DNA of 64,000 nucleotides from FEN-1219 sp964503125. Its GTDB lineage: Bacteria; Pseudomonadota; Gammaproteobacteria; Steroidobacterales; Rariloculaceae. Of the stretch, positions 26,525 through 34,883 are shown one piece after another (within the stretch, counting starts at the first letter, position 1; each line of letters begins with the position of its first letter). The translations under genes and the position numbers were made by a program. The notes beneath the pieces were generated by a model that was given only the letters and a program-made list of their open reading frames with translations, had not been told where the DNA came from and made no database searches. The stretch covers positions 1 through 64,000 of the forward strand of contig CAZCZE010000016.1 of NCBI GenBank assembly GCA_964503125.1. The letters run 5' to 3'.

Positions 26525-27148
26525 TCAGCCGGTAAATGCGGCGACGTCTCCCTTGCCCTTGCGCACGACCACGACCTCGTCGCCGCTCAAGTCGAGCACC
26601 GAGGTGGGCTCGAGGCCGCAGCTCCCGCCGTCGACGATCGCATCGACGTGCCGTTCGAGCCGGTCGCGAATGTCCTCGGGGTCCGTGAGCGGAAACGGGT
26701 CGGGCGGGAGCAGCAGCGTCGAGCTCATGAGCGGCTCGCCCAAGGCGCCGAGCAGCCCTTGGGCGATGGTGTGATCGGGCACGCGAATGCCGATCGAGCG
26801 GCGCTTCGGATCCTGGAGGCGCTTCGGCAACTGGGGCGTGGCGCGCAGGATAAACGTGTACGGGCCCGGCGTGAGCGCCTTCAAGAGCCGGTAGGCCCAA
26901 TTCTCCACGCGGGCGTAGGTGGCGATGTCCGAAAGGTCGCGGCACGCGAGTGTGAAATCGTGGTCGCGCTCGATGCCGCGCAGGCGTCGCACGCGCTCGA
27001 GGGCGTTCTTGTCGTCTAAGCTCCAGCCGAACGCATAGCTCGAGTCCGTGGGATAGACGAGGACGCCGCCGGCCCGCACGACGTCCGCCGCGCGATTCAG
27101 CAATCGGATCTGCGGGTTGACCGCGTGCACTTTGAAGTACTGGCCCAC
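26525..27148 (-). CDS. yciO: L-threonylcarbamoyladenylate synthase family protein YciO
   Basis: 207-residue YrdC/Sua5-fold protein with GGVLVYPTDSSYAFGW, LRGIERDHDFTLAC and GPYTFILRAT. It ends with VDGGSCGLEPTSVLDL. YrdC-fold enzymes make threonylcarbamoyl-AMP for tRNA t6A; YciO is the paralogue whose own role is less certain. The start is GTG at 27148. It is divergent from yciB and followed on its strand by the M50 gene, as in many gammaproteobacteria. Confidence 0.9.
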   Translation of the reverse strand: MGQYFKVHAVNPQIRLLNRAADVVRAGGVLVYPTDSSYAFGWSLDDKNALERVRRLRGIERDHDFTLACRDLSDIATYARVENWAYRLLKALTPGPYTFILRATPQLPKRLQDPKRRSIGIRVPDHTIAQGLLGALGEPLMSSTLLLPPDPFPLTDPEDIRDRLERHVDAIVDGGSCGLEPTSVLDLSGDEVVVVRKGKGDVAAFTG

Positions 27149-27168
27149 ACGGCCATTCTAGGCCCGCT

Positions 27169-27197
27169 TTGGGCGTCGGAGCCAAGGACGGTACACT
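27169..27197 (+). promoter_or_regulatory. Likely promoter of the yciB operon
   Basis: TTGGGC (27169-27174), a 17-base spacer and TACACT (27192-27197) lie 30 bases before the yciB ATG. They match the sigma-70 pattern in three and four of six positions. The pair sits in the intergenic gap between divergent yciO and yciB. Confidence 0.45.
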
Positions 27198-27226
27198 GAT
27201 CGACCCGAGCGATCGCACAGCATTCG

Positions 27227-27799
27227 ATGCAGTCACTAATCGACTTTGTCCCGGTCATCATCTTTTTCGTGGTGTACCGCTTGTACGGGATCTACCCCGC
27301 GACGGCTGCGATCATCGTGGCGATGGCCGCCCAAATCGCCTACCAATGGATCCGACACCGCAAGGTCAGCAAGATGCTGCTGTTCAGCGGTGCGGTCGTG
27401 GCGGTGCTCGGCGGTATCACGCTCACCCTCCAGGATCCGACTTTCATCAAATGGAAGCCGACCATCGTGAGCTGGGTGACGGCAGTCGCGTTCCTCGGCA
27501 GCCAGTTCATCGGTAGCAAGACGCTCACCGAGCGCATGTTCGCGCAGGCGCTCGAGGGCGACGGGACGCCACCCTGGCACCGGTTCAATCTGTTGTGGGT
27601 CGTGAGCTTCGCGGCTCTCGGCGCGCTCAATCTCTATGTCGCCTACGGTTTCGCGGAGGCGACGTGGGTGAACTTCAAAGTGTTTGGCGTCATGGGCTGG
27701 ATGGTGCTGACGATCGCGGTCCAGATGGCGTGGATCTGGCTTTGGCTCAAGGGCGCGTCGCGCACGACGGCGAGCAGCGACGCGCACGAGGAGTCGTAG
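27227..27799 (+). CDS. yciB: Inner membrane-spanning protein YciB (septation protein A family)
   Basis: 190-residue polytopic membrane protein with five or six helices. It starts MQSLIDFVPVIIFFVVY and has the family motifs RHRKVSKM, FIKWKPTIV and FIGSKTLTERMF. YciB is involved in envelope integrity and septum synthesis with the elongasome in E. coli. It is followed within four bases by yciI and then bolA, a well-known gene order. Confidence 0.94.
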   Translation: MQSLIDFVPVIIFFVVYRLYGIYPATAAIIVAMAAQIAYQWIRHRKVSKMLLFSGAVVAVLGGITLTLQDPTFIKWKPTIVSWVTAVAFLGSQFIGSKTLTERMFAQALEGDGTPPWHRFNLLWVVSFAALGALNLYVAYGFAEATWVNFKVFGVMGWMVLTIAVQMAWIWLWLKGASRTTASSDAHEES

Positions 27800-27803
27800 C
27801 GGC

Positions 27804-28103
27804 GTGCTCTACGCGATCATCGCGCGTGACATACCGAACAGCACGGCGCTGCGGCCGCGTGTGCGGCCGCGGCACCTCGAATACATCCAACCGCTCGTCG
27901 ATCAAGGCCGCGTCGTGTTCGCCGGGCCGCACCCGGCCATCGACAGCCCCGATCCCGGGCCCGCCGGCTTCACGGGCAGCCTGATCATCGCCGAGTTCGG
28001 CTCGCTCGCGGAGGCCAAGGCCTTCATGGCTCGGGACCCCTACGTGCTCGAAGGCGTGTTCGCCGAGGTCGAGATCAAGCCGGTGCTCCAGGTGCGCCCG
28101 TGA
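27804..28103 (+). CDS. yciI: YciI family protein
   Basis: 99-residue ferredoxin-fold dimeric protein with the family's start MLYAIIARDIP. The His/Asp region is RPRHLEYIQPLVDQGRVVFAGP, and FMARDPYVLEGVFAEVEI forms the end. Catalytic activity of the family is unsettled. The start is GTG, and its stop overlaps the next gene's GTG by four bases. Confidence 0.92.
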   Translation: MLYAIIARDIPNSTALRPRVRPRHLEYIQPLVDQGRVVFAGPHPAIDSPDPGPAGFTGSLIIAEFGSLAEAKAFMARDPYVLEGVFAEVEIKPVLQVRP

Positions 28104-28387
28104 CGGCCGAGCGCGTCGCCGCGATCCGCGGCCGGCTCGAGACGGCGCTCCATCCGGACGAGCTCGACGTCGTCGACGACAGTCACCGCCACGCGGGCCA
28201 CGCCGGCGCGCGCGACGGCCGGGGGCACTTTCAAGTTCGCATCGTCTCGCGTCAGTTCGCCAGCAAGCGAACGTTGGAGCGGCACCGCCTCGTGTATGCT
28301 GCGCTCGGCACGCTGATGCAGACCGATATCCACGCGCTCGCCGTCAGCGCGCTGACTCCCGAAGAAGCCGTGAGCTCGAAACCATGA
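28100..28387 (+). CDS. BolA family protein
   Basis: 95-residue BolA fold with LDVVDDSHRHAGHAGARDG, the loop histidine region HFQVRIVSRQF and HRLVYAALGTLM. BolA proteins pair with monothiol glutaredoxins in iron-sulfur handling and some regulate morphology genes. The position after yciI and before an exported parvulin matches many gammaproteobacteria. Its start is GTG and its end overlaps the parvulin ATG (ATGA). Confidence 0.92.
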   Translation: MTAERVAAIRGRLETALHPDELDVVDDSHRHAGHAGARDGRGHFQVRIVSRQFASKRTLERHRLVYAALGTLMQTDIHALAVSALTPEEAVSSKP

Positions 28388-29220
28388 ACACCCTCCACGG
28401 AAGCGTCGTTGTCGTTGTCGTTGTCGCGTTGGCAGTCGGAGCAAGCGCTTGCTCGCAAAACAGTTCCTCCAGCTCGAACGGCGGAGCGCTGGGCCCGACG
28501 AGTGTGGCGACGATCAACGGCAAACCGTTCCCAGAGTCGGTGCTGCGCGTGTACGCGTTGGCCACAGAAGGCAGGCCTCTCGAAGAGCTTACGCCCGAAG
28601 TTCGCGAGCGGCTGCTGGAGGATCTCATCGGCGTGGAGCTGTTGAGCCAGCAGGCCGATAAGGATGGCTTGACGGGCTCGCGAACGGTCGCCGCCCAAGT
28701 GGAGCTTCAGCGTTTGCAGCTCGTGGCGCGCTCGCAGGCGTCGAGCCATCTCGAGAAGAACCCGGCCACCGAAGCCGAGATTCGACAGATCTACGGCGAG
28801 AACCTGCCGCGCTTGTCGGGGGAGCAGTACAAGACTCGGCACATCCTCGTGGAGACCGAGGCAGAGGCCACGAGCGTCATCGAACAGCTACGCGCGGGGC
28901 AGGATTTCGTTGCTCTCGCCCAGGCACGCGCGGATGGGCCCACGGGCCCCAACGGCGGCGCTCTCGATTGGCTCAGCACCGACTCGATGCCCCCGGCATT
29001 TGCGGAAGCGGTTCGGGCCATGACGGTCGGCTCCTACTCCGCGGCGCCCGTTCGCACCGAATACGGTTTTCACGTGATCTTGCTCGAAGAGACGCGCAAG
29101 CAGGAACCGCCCACACTCGAGGAGCTTCGCAGCGAGCTCGTAAGCGCGGTCGAGCGGAAGAAAGTCGAGGAATATTTGAAGTCGCTGCGGGACGCTGCGA
29201 CGGTTAGCCTTGATCCGTAG
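28384..29220 (+). CDS. Exported parvulin-type peptidyl-prolyl isomerase, probable lipoprotein
   Basis: 278-residue protein with a signal peptide (valine-rich residues 8-20) ending at ASAC, a loose lipobox with Cys23. A SurA-like N-terminal helical part (about 40-135) leads to the rotamase domain (about 138-230) with KTRHILVETEAEATSVIEQL and GALDWLSTDSMPPAF. FHVILLEETR closes that domain. It would help fold outer-membrane or periplasmic proteins. It ends four bases before the convergent gene. Codons are less GC-rich than those of bolA. Confidence 0.9.
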   Translation: MNTLHGSVVVVVVVALAVGASACSQNSSSSSNGGALGPTSVATINGKPFPESVLRVYALATEGRPLEELTPEVRERLLEDLIGVELLSQQADKDGLTGSRTVAAQVELQRLQLVARSQASSHLEKNPATEAEIRQIYGENLPRLSGEQYKTRHILVETEAEATSVIEQLRAGQDFVALAQARADGPTGPNGGALDWLSTDSMPPAFAEAVRAMTVGSYSAAPVRTEYGFHVILLEETRKQEPPTLEELRSELVSAVERKKVEEYLKSLRDAATVSLDP

Positions 29221-29224
29221 GACT

Positions 29225-30049
29225 CTAGTCGGAAGACGAGACAAAATGATAGACGCCCACTCCGGTCTTGATCCTCTTCTTCGCCTTGTTGGTTGACGCG
29301 ACCGAACTCTCTTGGGCGGTTATCCAGTTATGAATTTCGACTAGGAATGCGTGTCCCTTTGCTTTGAGTAGCGCGTCAAAGGCCGGCATCAGCTCTTCTC
29401 GCAAGCCATCGTCGGCGAACACCTTACGTTCAAAACGACTGGGCCCCGCTCCCTTGTACATGTTGAATTCATACGTGCAGATAAAATCGTGCACGACCTC
29501 CCCAAATCGCTCCAGCGCATCCGGGTGAAAATCGCGAGGGATATAGGCCCGAGCCAATACCTTGAACGCGCCGGCGGCCGTCTGCTGAACGACGCCGATG
29601 CGAATGAGCTCGTCGAGCATTGCCCGTGGTGCCATGTCACCGCTGTGTTTCCGCACCAGCCCGGCAAAGCTAGTGGCTGCGAGCGACTCAAAAGGCAACT
29701 CGAGCGGCATCCCGTAAGGACCAGTGAACGCTGGATCGGAATGCCAGCCTTGTAGCACGCGTGCTACTCGGTTCAGATTGCTAACGATTTGGAGCGCTTG
29801 ACCGCTTCGAAGAATGTCTTCCTGGCGGGCCACTTCTTTGCGCGTTAGTCCCGTGATAATTGCAATCCGGGAGCGCGAGATTTTGCGATCCTCGATCTGG
29901 AAGTCGCGCCCAGCGACTTCCACGAAGACGTTTTTCAGAACTTCAGCTAGTTCACCGAAGGAAACGCCGTTGCGAATCAGCACGCGTACCAAAGGCTTCA
30001 TCAGCTTCCGGTACGCGGCCAGCAGACCGAGTCTTAGGGAGTCCGTCAT
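29225..30049 (-). CDS. DUF6502-like protein, possible DNA-binding regulator (copy A)
   Basis: 274-residue soluble protein that I associate, from memory, with DUF6502. The N-terminal 80 residues look like a helix-turn-helix: ISRSRIAIITGLTRKEVARQ. A middle conserved GWHSDPAF segment and an FAGLVRKHSGDMAPRAMLDEL motif follow. A C-terminal basic stretch ends in GVGVYHF. The gene at 31330-32166 has the same order of motifs (ITGISRREV, WHFDPDF, RHAGDIPPGAM, GIGVYYF), so they are paralogues. Codon third positions are visibly more A/T-rich than in the flanking housekeeping genes. No ligand or target is known. Confidence 0.8.
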   Translation of the reverse strand: MTDSLRLGLLAAYRKLMKPLVRVLIRNGVSFGELAEVLKNVFVEVAGRDFQIEDRKISRSRIAIITGLTRKEVARQEDILRSGQALQIVSNLNRVARVLQGWHSDPAFTGPYGMPLELPFESLAATSFAGLVRKHSGDMAPRAMLDELIRIGVVQQTAAGAFKVLARAYIPRDFHPDALERFGEVVHDFICTYEFNMYKGAGPSRFERKVFADDGLREELMPAFDALLKAKGHAFLVEIHNWITAQESSVASTNKAKKRIKTGVGVYHFVSSSD

Positions 30050-30201
30050 TACTAACAGCCGTTCAATCAGCCTGCCACGCTTTATCCAGACGTGCGGCTG
30101 TGATTCGTGCTGTCGTGAACAGGAATCGAGCCGGTTATCGGTCCTGATTCACAATGGTGCGGTAGGAATTGCCCACGGCGACCTGCCGCTGGCGGCCTTG
30201 A

Positions 30202-30891
30202 TCACATACGCCCATCCGAGGCCGAACAGCCTACTGCGCCGTTCGGATCAGGTCCAGCAATGATCACGCCTCCCGGTGCCGGCTGGATACCAGCGAATAC
30301 AAGTACATCGTTCGCCCGAGGGGCCAACGAGGGAGTACTCGATAGCAGCCCCGTAAAGTCCACGTGGGTTGCACCCAACATCGCTTGCCCGACTCCCAGG
30401 TCGACGCTGGACGCGCTCGCCTTGATCCTGACAGTAGATACCCCCGGTACGTAGGTTGCTCCCACGAGATAGACAACGCCTTCAGCCTGCCCCTCTGCTG
30501 CGGCGGCAACCACATAGTCTCCGATGGCGAGCGAATCATCAGCTGGCAGATCAAACATCTGGCCAATGACCCGAATAGTCATGCTGTCACCGGTGACCAC
30601 AATGGACTCGACCGGCCCCATCACGGCTGTCGCGAACCCGTCACCAAACGAGTAGCAGCGGGGGATGTCCTGACCCGCGCCCGGTCTGCGGCTGAAACCG
30701 ACGATTCCGGTGCCGTTGTAGCCGTTGAGCACACCGCTGCCGGTGTAGCCGTTGAGCACGCCGCTGCCGGTGTAGCCGCGAAGACTGCTGCTATCCGTAT
30801 CGCCGCTCGCCGTCCCGTAGCAAAGAGTCAACGCAGCACCGAGCAACCACGCGTGTGCCTGTCGTGGACACAGTCTGCGAACGACCACCAT
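30202..30891 (-). CDS. Exported protein with GYTGSGV repeats, DUF5666-like
   Basis: 229-residue exported protein. The signal peptide is near residues 12-28 (WLLGAALTLCYGTASG). Three 9-residue repeats follow, LRGYTGSGV, LNGYTGSGV and LNGYNGTGI, and then about 160 residues of beta-rich sequence with IVVTGDSMTIRVIGQMF and DYVVAAAAEGQAEGVVYLV. The latter resembles DUF5666-type secreted domains, which I propose only tentatively. The ATG at 30891 is chosen because AGGTGG lies eight bases upstream; the frame is open to 31038 but loses the signal-peptide logic. It lies between the two DUF6502-like genes. Confidence 0.65.
   Translation of the reverse strand: MVVVRRLCPRQAHAWLLGAALTLCYGTASGDTDSSSLRGYTGSGVLNGYTGSGVLNGYNGTGIVGFSRRPGAGQDIPRCYSFGDGFATAVMGPVESIVVTGDSMTIRVIGQMFDLPADDSLAIGDYVVAAAAEGQAEGVVYLVGATYVPGVSTVRIKASASSVDLGVGQAMLGATHVDFTGLLSSTPSLAPRANDVLVFAGIQPAPGGVIIAGPDPNGAVGCSASDGRM
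30701..30774 (-). repeat. 27-bp direct repeats inside the exported protein gene
   Basis: Two adjacent 27-bp units (30721-30747 and 30748-30774) differ at one visible base, and a third degenerate copy lies at 30701-30720. They encode the GYTGSGV/LN repeats. Near-identity at the DNA level suggests recent or ongoing expansion by slippage. Confidence 0.75.
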
Positions 30892-31329
30892 CGTCATCAC
30901 CACCTGCGCCGGTTGAAATTGCCAGCGCTTTTCTTTTTCGAATGGCCGCACAGCGCTCTGCCAAATCAGCGAGTTGTGACCGTATTCATCCGTCCGATCG
31001 CCGCTCAGTCGCGCATATGATTGAACAGAATGCACCATCGGGCTACATAATCTTCAATATAGGGGATTTTCTTCCCAAACACGAGCAACGTCAAGCGCTT
31101 ACTCATGTCCGGAATTAGTTAGCAGTTGAAACAAAGACAATGGGAAAGGGGCGCTCGAGCCATCGGTGCAGCCCAGCTGGGGAAACGTCGAATCAGGCGT
31201 AGCCTGGGCCCTGGAGCAGCGCGAACGCTATTCCGGCCTGAGGTTCGAAGGCTGAGGTTACGACGCTCTGGGCAGTTGACAGCTGCTTGACTTCAAGTCG
31301 GGGTTCGGGACGGTGGGCACTCGGTCGGC
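30892..31329. other. Intergenic region between the exported protein and the second DUF6502-like gene
   Basis: About 440 bases, more A/T-rich around 31020-31130. On the minus strand there is a 33-codon open frame (31005-31106, MSKRLTLLVFGKK...) without a ribosome-binding site. TTGACG and TATATT elements nearby are too far apart to call a promoter. A promoter for the exported protein gene is expected here. I see no gene, RNA or repeat that I can support. Confidence 0.4.
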
Positions 31330-32166
31330 CTAGTCCTCTTCGAAGTAGTAGACGCCGATCCCCGTCGCTCTGGGCCTAATAGCGCTGTCCCATGCTTTGC
31401 GCGGCAGCTCGTTTTCCGCAATCCGGCGATTGCTTTCGTCGAGAAAGCGTGGTGCTGCGTCGTCAACCCATTTCTTGAATCTGGCAGTCCCATCCTCACT
31501 GAGATGCTCGCTCCATGCCACGCGCTCAAGCCGGCCAAGCAACCGTTTCTCCTCGTTGGAGAGGTCCGTTCGCTGGTGAACGAATGCATTGTGAGCCAGC
31601 GTCGATCCGAGGTTGCTTGAAGAGAAGGCTATTCCGTGTATGAAGTCCTCATCGAACTGCCTCGAATAGAAGAACAGCTGATTCACCACGAGCAACTCCG
31701 CATCGTCCTGTTTGAGGACCCCGGCCTTCTGCAGGGTTGCCTTCATGGCGCCCGGCGGAATGTCACCCGCGTGCCGCGTAACCAGGGTCGAGAAGCTCAC
31801 CGGTCCCTCGAACGGCAGTGCGTGAGCGTTCCCTGCCCCGTCGGAGAAATCAGGGTCGAAGTGCCATTGGTGCAGAATCGTGTTGACCGGGCTGCTTTCC
31901 ATGTCTGGAGTCCAACGGTCGGCCAACTTCGGATCGCGGATCTTGCTAACTTCTCTTCGAGAAATTCCGGTCATCGCCGACACTTGCGAGAAGTTGGCAG
32001 GACGACCGCGACGCTGGTACTCGTCCGTCGCCATGTGTACGAACACGGCTCGCGCCACGTTGGTGAACTCATCGAAACTAATGCCGGAGTGAAGGAGCAG
32101 TTTCACTGTGGGCCGAAGAATGGCAGCGAGCGCGCTGAGCAGCGCCTCGTGAATGTGTGAGCGCAC
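31330..32166 (-). CDS. DUF6502-like protein, possible DNA-binding regulator (copy B)
   Basis: 278-residue paralogue of the protein at 29225-30049. The helix-turn-helix-like segment is FSQVSAMTGISRREVSKIRD (about residues 60-79), followed by QWHFDPDFSDGAG and FSTLVTRHAGDIPPGAM. The end is ATGIGVYYFEED. The start is GTG at 32166, directly after the ligA stop, with a GGGGAG site inside the end of ligA, so it can be co-transcribed with ligA. Overall identity to copy A is modest but the motif order is the same. Confidence 0.8.
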   Translation of the reverse strand: MRSHIHEALLSALAAILRPTVKLLLHSGISFDEFTNVARAVFVHMATDEYQRRGRPANFSQVSAMTGISRREVSKIRDPKLADRWTPDMESSPVNTILHQWHFDPDFSDGAGNAHALPFEGPVSFSTLVTRHAGDIPPGAMKATLQKAGVLKQDDAELLVVNQLFFYSRQFDEDFIHGIAFSSSNLGSTLAHNAFVHQRTDLSNEEKRLLGRLERVAWSEHLSEDGTARFKKWVDDAAPRFLDESNRRIAENELPRKAWDSAIRPRATGIGVYYFEED

Positions 32167-32167
32167 G

Positions 32168-34222
32168 TTAGAGCTCCCCGAGCGAGGCTCGCAATTCGTC
32201 CTCGGACCAAGTGGCGACGCCGAGAGATGATGCCGTCTTGAGCTTCGAGCCTGGATCGGCCCCGACGATGAGTGCGGTCGTATTCTTCGACACGCTGCCC
32301 GTCACTTTCGCGCCGAGCGCTCCCAGTCGCGCCTTGGCTTCTTCGCGCGTCATGGTGCGGAGCGTCCCGGTAATCACGAAGGTCTTGCCGAGCAGCGGTC
32401 GCTGCTCGCGCGCCGGTTTTGCAGCCGGCGTGGGCCACCGAACGCCCGCGTCGCGCAGTGCCTGGATGACCTCGAGGTTGTGGGGCTGGCGGAAGAACGC
32501 ATGGATCGCCGCGGCCACGATCGGTCCGACGTCCGGAACCTGTTGCAGCCGCTCCTCATCAGCTCGGAGGAGATCATCGAGCGTACCGAACTCGTTGGCA
32601 AGCGCCGCCGCCGTCGCTTCGCCGACGTTGCCGATCCCGAGCGCGTAGAGGAAGCGCGCGTACGTGGTCTGCTTGCTCTTCTCGACGGCTGCGATGAGCT
32701 TGGTTGCCGATTTGTCGCCCAGGCGTTCGAGGTCCGCGAGGCTCTCGGCGCGCAGAAGAAACAGGTCGGCCGCGGTCTTGATCATGTCTTTGTCGACGAG
32801 CTGATCGATGAGCTTCTCGCCGAATCCCTCGATGTTGAGCGCGCGGCGCGACACGAAATGGCGGACGGCCTCCTTGCGTTGTGCCGGGCAGAACAGCCCA
32901 CCCACGCAGCGCGCGATGGCCTCGTCCTCTCCTCTTTCGACGTCCGAGCCGCAGACCGGGCAGCGAGGCGGTAGCGTGACGACGCGTGCGTCCGCCGGCC
33001 GTCGCTCCGCGACGACGGCCACGATCTCGGGGATCACGTCGCCGGCGCGGCGGACGATGACGGTGTCGCCGACGCGCACGTCCTTGCGCTCGAGCTCGTC
33101 CATGTTGTGCAGCGTCGCGTTGCTGACGGTCACGCCGCCGACGAACACGGGCTCGAGTCGAGCGACGGGCGTCAGCGCGCCCGTGCGGCCGACTTGGAAC
33201 TCGACGTCGCGTACGACGGTGAGCTCCTCTTGCGCCGGGAACTTGTGGGCGATGGCCCAACGCGGTGCACGCGACACGAAGCCGAGCTGCTGCTGCCACG
33301 ACAGGTCGTTCACCTTATAGACGACGCCATCGATGTCGTACGGCAGCATGTCGCGCTTCTCCCCTACTCGCGCGTAGTAGGCCCGGCAACCGTCGACGCC
33401 TTCGACGAGCTGTCCCTCGGGGCACGTGCGCAAGCCGAGATCCTTCAACATCGCGACGATGGCGTCCTGCGCGCGCACCTTTGTGAGCGGGCCTCCGGCT
33501 ACTTCGCCGAGCGCATAGAAGAAGGCCTCCAGCGGCCGCTCGGCCGCGAGGCGAGGATCGAGCTGGCGTAGACTGCCGGCCGCCGCGTTGCGCGGGTTGA
33601 CGAAGGTCTTCTCGCCACGGGCCAGCGCCTGTTCGTTGAACTTCAGGAAGCCCGCGCGCGGCATGAACACCTCGCCGCGAATCTCGAGCACGTCGGGCGC
33701 CTTCTTGCCGCGCAGTCGCAGCGGGATCGAGCGGATAGTGCGCACGTTGTGGGTGACGTCCTCGCCGGTCGTGCCGTCGCCACGGGTGGCGCCGAACACG
33801 AGCTCGCCACCCTCGTAACGCAAGCTGATGGCGGCGCCGTCGAGCTTGGGCTCGGCCCAGTAGGCGACGCGCTCGACCGCAATGTCCGCCGAAGTCAAAC
33901 GGTCACGCGTGCGCTTGTCGAAGGCCTCGAGCTCCGCATCGTCGAACACGTTGTCGAGCGAGAGCATCGGCCGCGCATGGCGCACTTCGCGAAACGACTC
34001 GAGCTTCGTCGAGCCCACCCTTTGCGTCGGCGAGTCGGCCGTGACGAGCTCGGGGTGCGCGCGTTCGAGCTCCTGCAATCGGCGCAGGAGCCGATCGAAC
34101 GCGACGTCCGGAATCGTAGGGCTATCGAGTACGTGGTAGGCGTAATTGTGAGCTTCGATGGCGCTGCGCAGCTTCGCCAGCTCGTCTCGCACTTTGCGGC
34201 CAGGTGCCGATGAGCGGACCAT
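32168..34222 (-). CDS. ligA: NAD-dependent DNA ligase
   Basis: 684-residue replicative ligase. The N-terminal Ia region has AHNYAYHVLDSPTIPDVAFD. The adenylated lysine is in YWAEPKLDGAA near residue 125. The OB fold, a four-cysteine zinc finger (CPVCG ... RCVGGLFCP near residues 420-450), helix-hairpin-helix repeats and a C-terminal BRCT domain (KTFVITGTLRTMTREEA) follow. All catalytic parts are present. It follows zipA by ten bases, the gammaproteobacterial smc-zipA-ligA order. Confidence 0.96.
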   Translation of the reverse strand: MVRSSAPGRKVRDELAKLRSAIEAHNYAYHVLDSPTIPDVAFDRLLRRLQELERAHPELVTADSPTQRVGSTKLESFREVRHARPMLSLDNVFDDAELEAFDKRTRDRLTSADIAVERVAYWAEPKLDGAAISLRYEGGELVFGATRGDGTTGEDVTHNVRTIRSIPLRLRGKKAPDVLEIRGEVFMPRAGFLKFNEQALARGEKTFVNPRNAAAGSLRQLDPRLAAERPLEAFFYALGEVAGGPLTKVRAQDAIVAMLKDLGLRTCPEGQLVEGVDGCRAYYARVGEKRDMLPYDIDGVVYKVNDLSWQQQLGFVSRAPRWAIAHKFPAQEELTVVRDVEFQVGRTGALTPVARLEPVFVGGVTVSNATLHNMDELERKDVRVGDTVIVRRAGDVIPEIVAVVAERRPADARVVTLPPRCPVCGSDVERGEDEAIARCVGGLFCPAQRKEAVRHFVSRRALNIEGFGEKLIDQLVDKDMIKTAADLFLLRAESLADLERLGDKSATKLIAAVEKSKQTTYARFLYALGIGNVGEATAAALANEFGTLDDLLRADEERLQQVPDVGPIVAAAIHAFFRQPHNLEVIQALRDAGVRWPTPAAKPAREQRPLLGKTFVITGTLRTMTREEAKARLGALGAKVTGSVSKNTTALIVGADPGSKLKTASSLGVATWSEDELRASLGEL

Positions 34223-34232
34223 GCTCCGCGTC

Positions 34233-34871
34233 TCAACGCCGCTCGAACTGGTGCCGGTACTCGATGATTTCTTCTCTCAAGTAACGTTCTCGCTGGCTGC
34301 TCCAGGAGCTGCCGCGCTCGTCGAACAGATCGGCCGCGAGCTCGACCGACATGGCGCGCGCCGTTTCGACCATGGCATCGAAGCGCGCCACGGGATCGCC
34401 CACTCCCGGCAACACTACGAAGAAGCTCAACCCCGCGATCGTGCTGTCACCGAGGTTGTCGAGATCGAACGAGCCCGGTTCGGTGAGACTCGCAACGCTG
34501 AACGCTTCGCGGTTCGGCCCTAGCTGGCGGTGAAAGATGGAGTAGCGGCCGTGATCGAGACCCGCGTTGCGCAGCGCCACGACCGCGCGTTCGGCCGCGA
34601 GCTCCTCGCCGCGTGGTACGAGCCGCAGCGCCACGATTCGGTCGGGCCCGGGACGCGCGCTCTCTGCCGCAGAGACGGTCGTGACGAGCGGCGCAGGATC
34701 TGCGGCGGCTTGGGCCGGCGCAGGTTCGTCACCGAGGCTGGGCTCGGTGCGTTCCTTGCGGCGCGGGAGCTTGGGCAACAGGTTGCGAGACAGAATCCCG
34801 CGGCTCCAGAGATACACCGCCACTACCACGAGGGCACCTAGCCCCAAAAGTACCCAGCGCAAGTCCCACAT
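34233..34871 (-). CDS. zipA: Cell division protein ZipA
   Basis: 212-residue protein with an N-terminal membrane anchor (about residues 5-22) and a short Pro/Ala/Glu linker (about 40-70). A C-terminal FtsZ-binding domain has VALRNAGLDHGRYSIFHR, FDLDNLGDSTIAGLSFFVVLPG and FDAMVETARAM. ZipA tethers the Z ring to the membrane and is confined to Gammaproteobacteria, so it is also a taxonomic marker. The linker is much shorter than in E. coli (328 residues in all). It lies between smc and ligA. Confidence 0.9.
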   Translation of the reverse strand: MWDLRWVLLGLGALVVVAVYLWSRGILSRNLLPKLPRRKERTEPSLGDEPAPAQAAADPAPLVTTVSAAESARPGPDRIVALRLVPRGEELAAERAVVALRNAGLDHGRYSIFHRQLGPNREAFSVASLTEPGSFDLDNLGDSTIAGLSFFVVLPGVGDPVARFDAMVETARAMSVELAADLFDERGSSWSSQRERYLREEIIEYRHQFERR

Positions 34872-34883
34872 GGCGAGCTCTGG

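Noticed and set aside
31005..31106. 33-codon open frame upstream of the repeat-bearing exported protein gene
   Set aside because: No ribosome-binding site and no similarity to a leader peptide I know; mentioned only as a possible feature of the gap.
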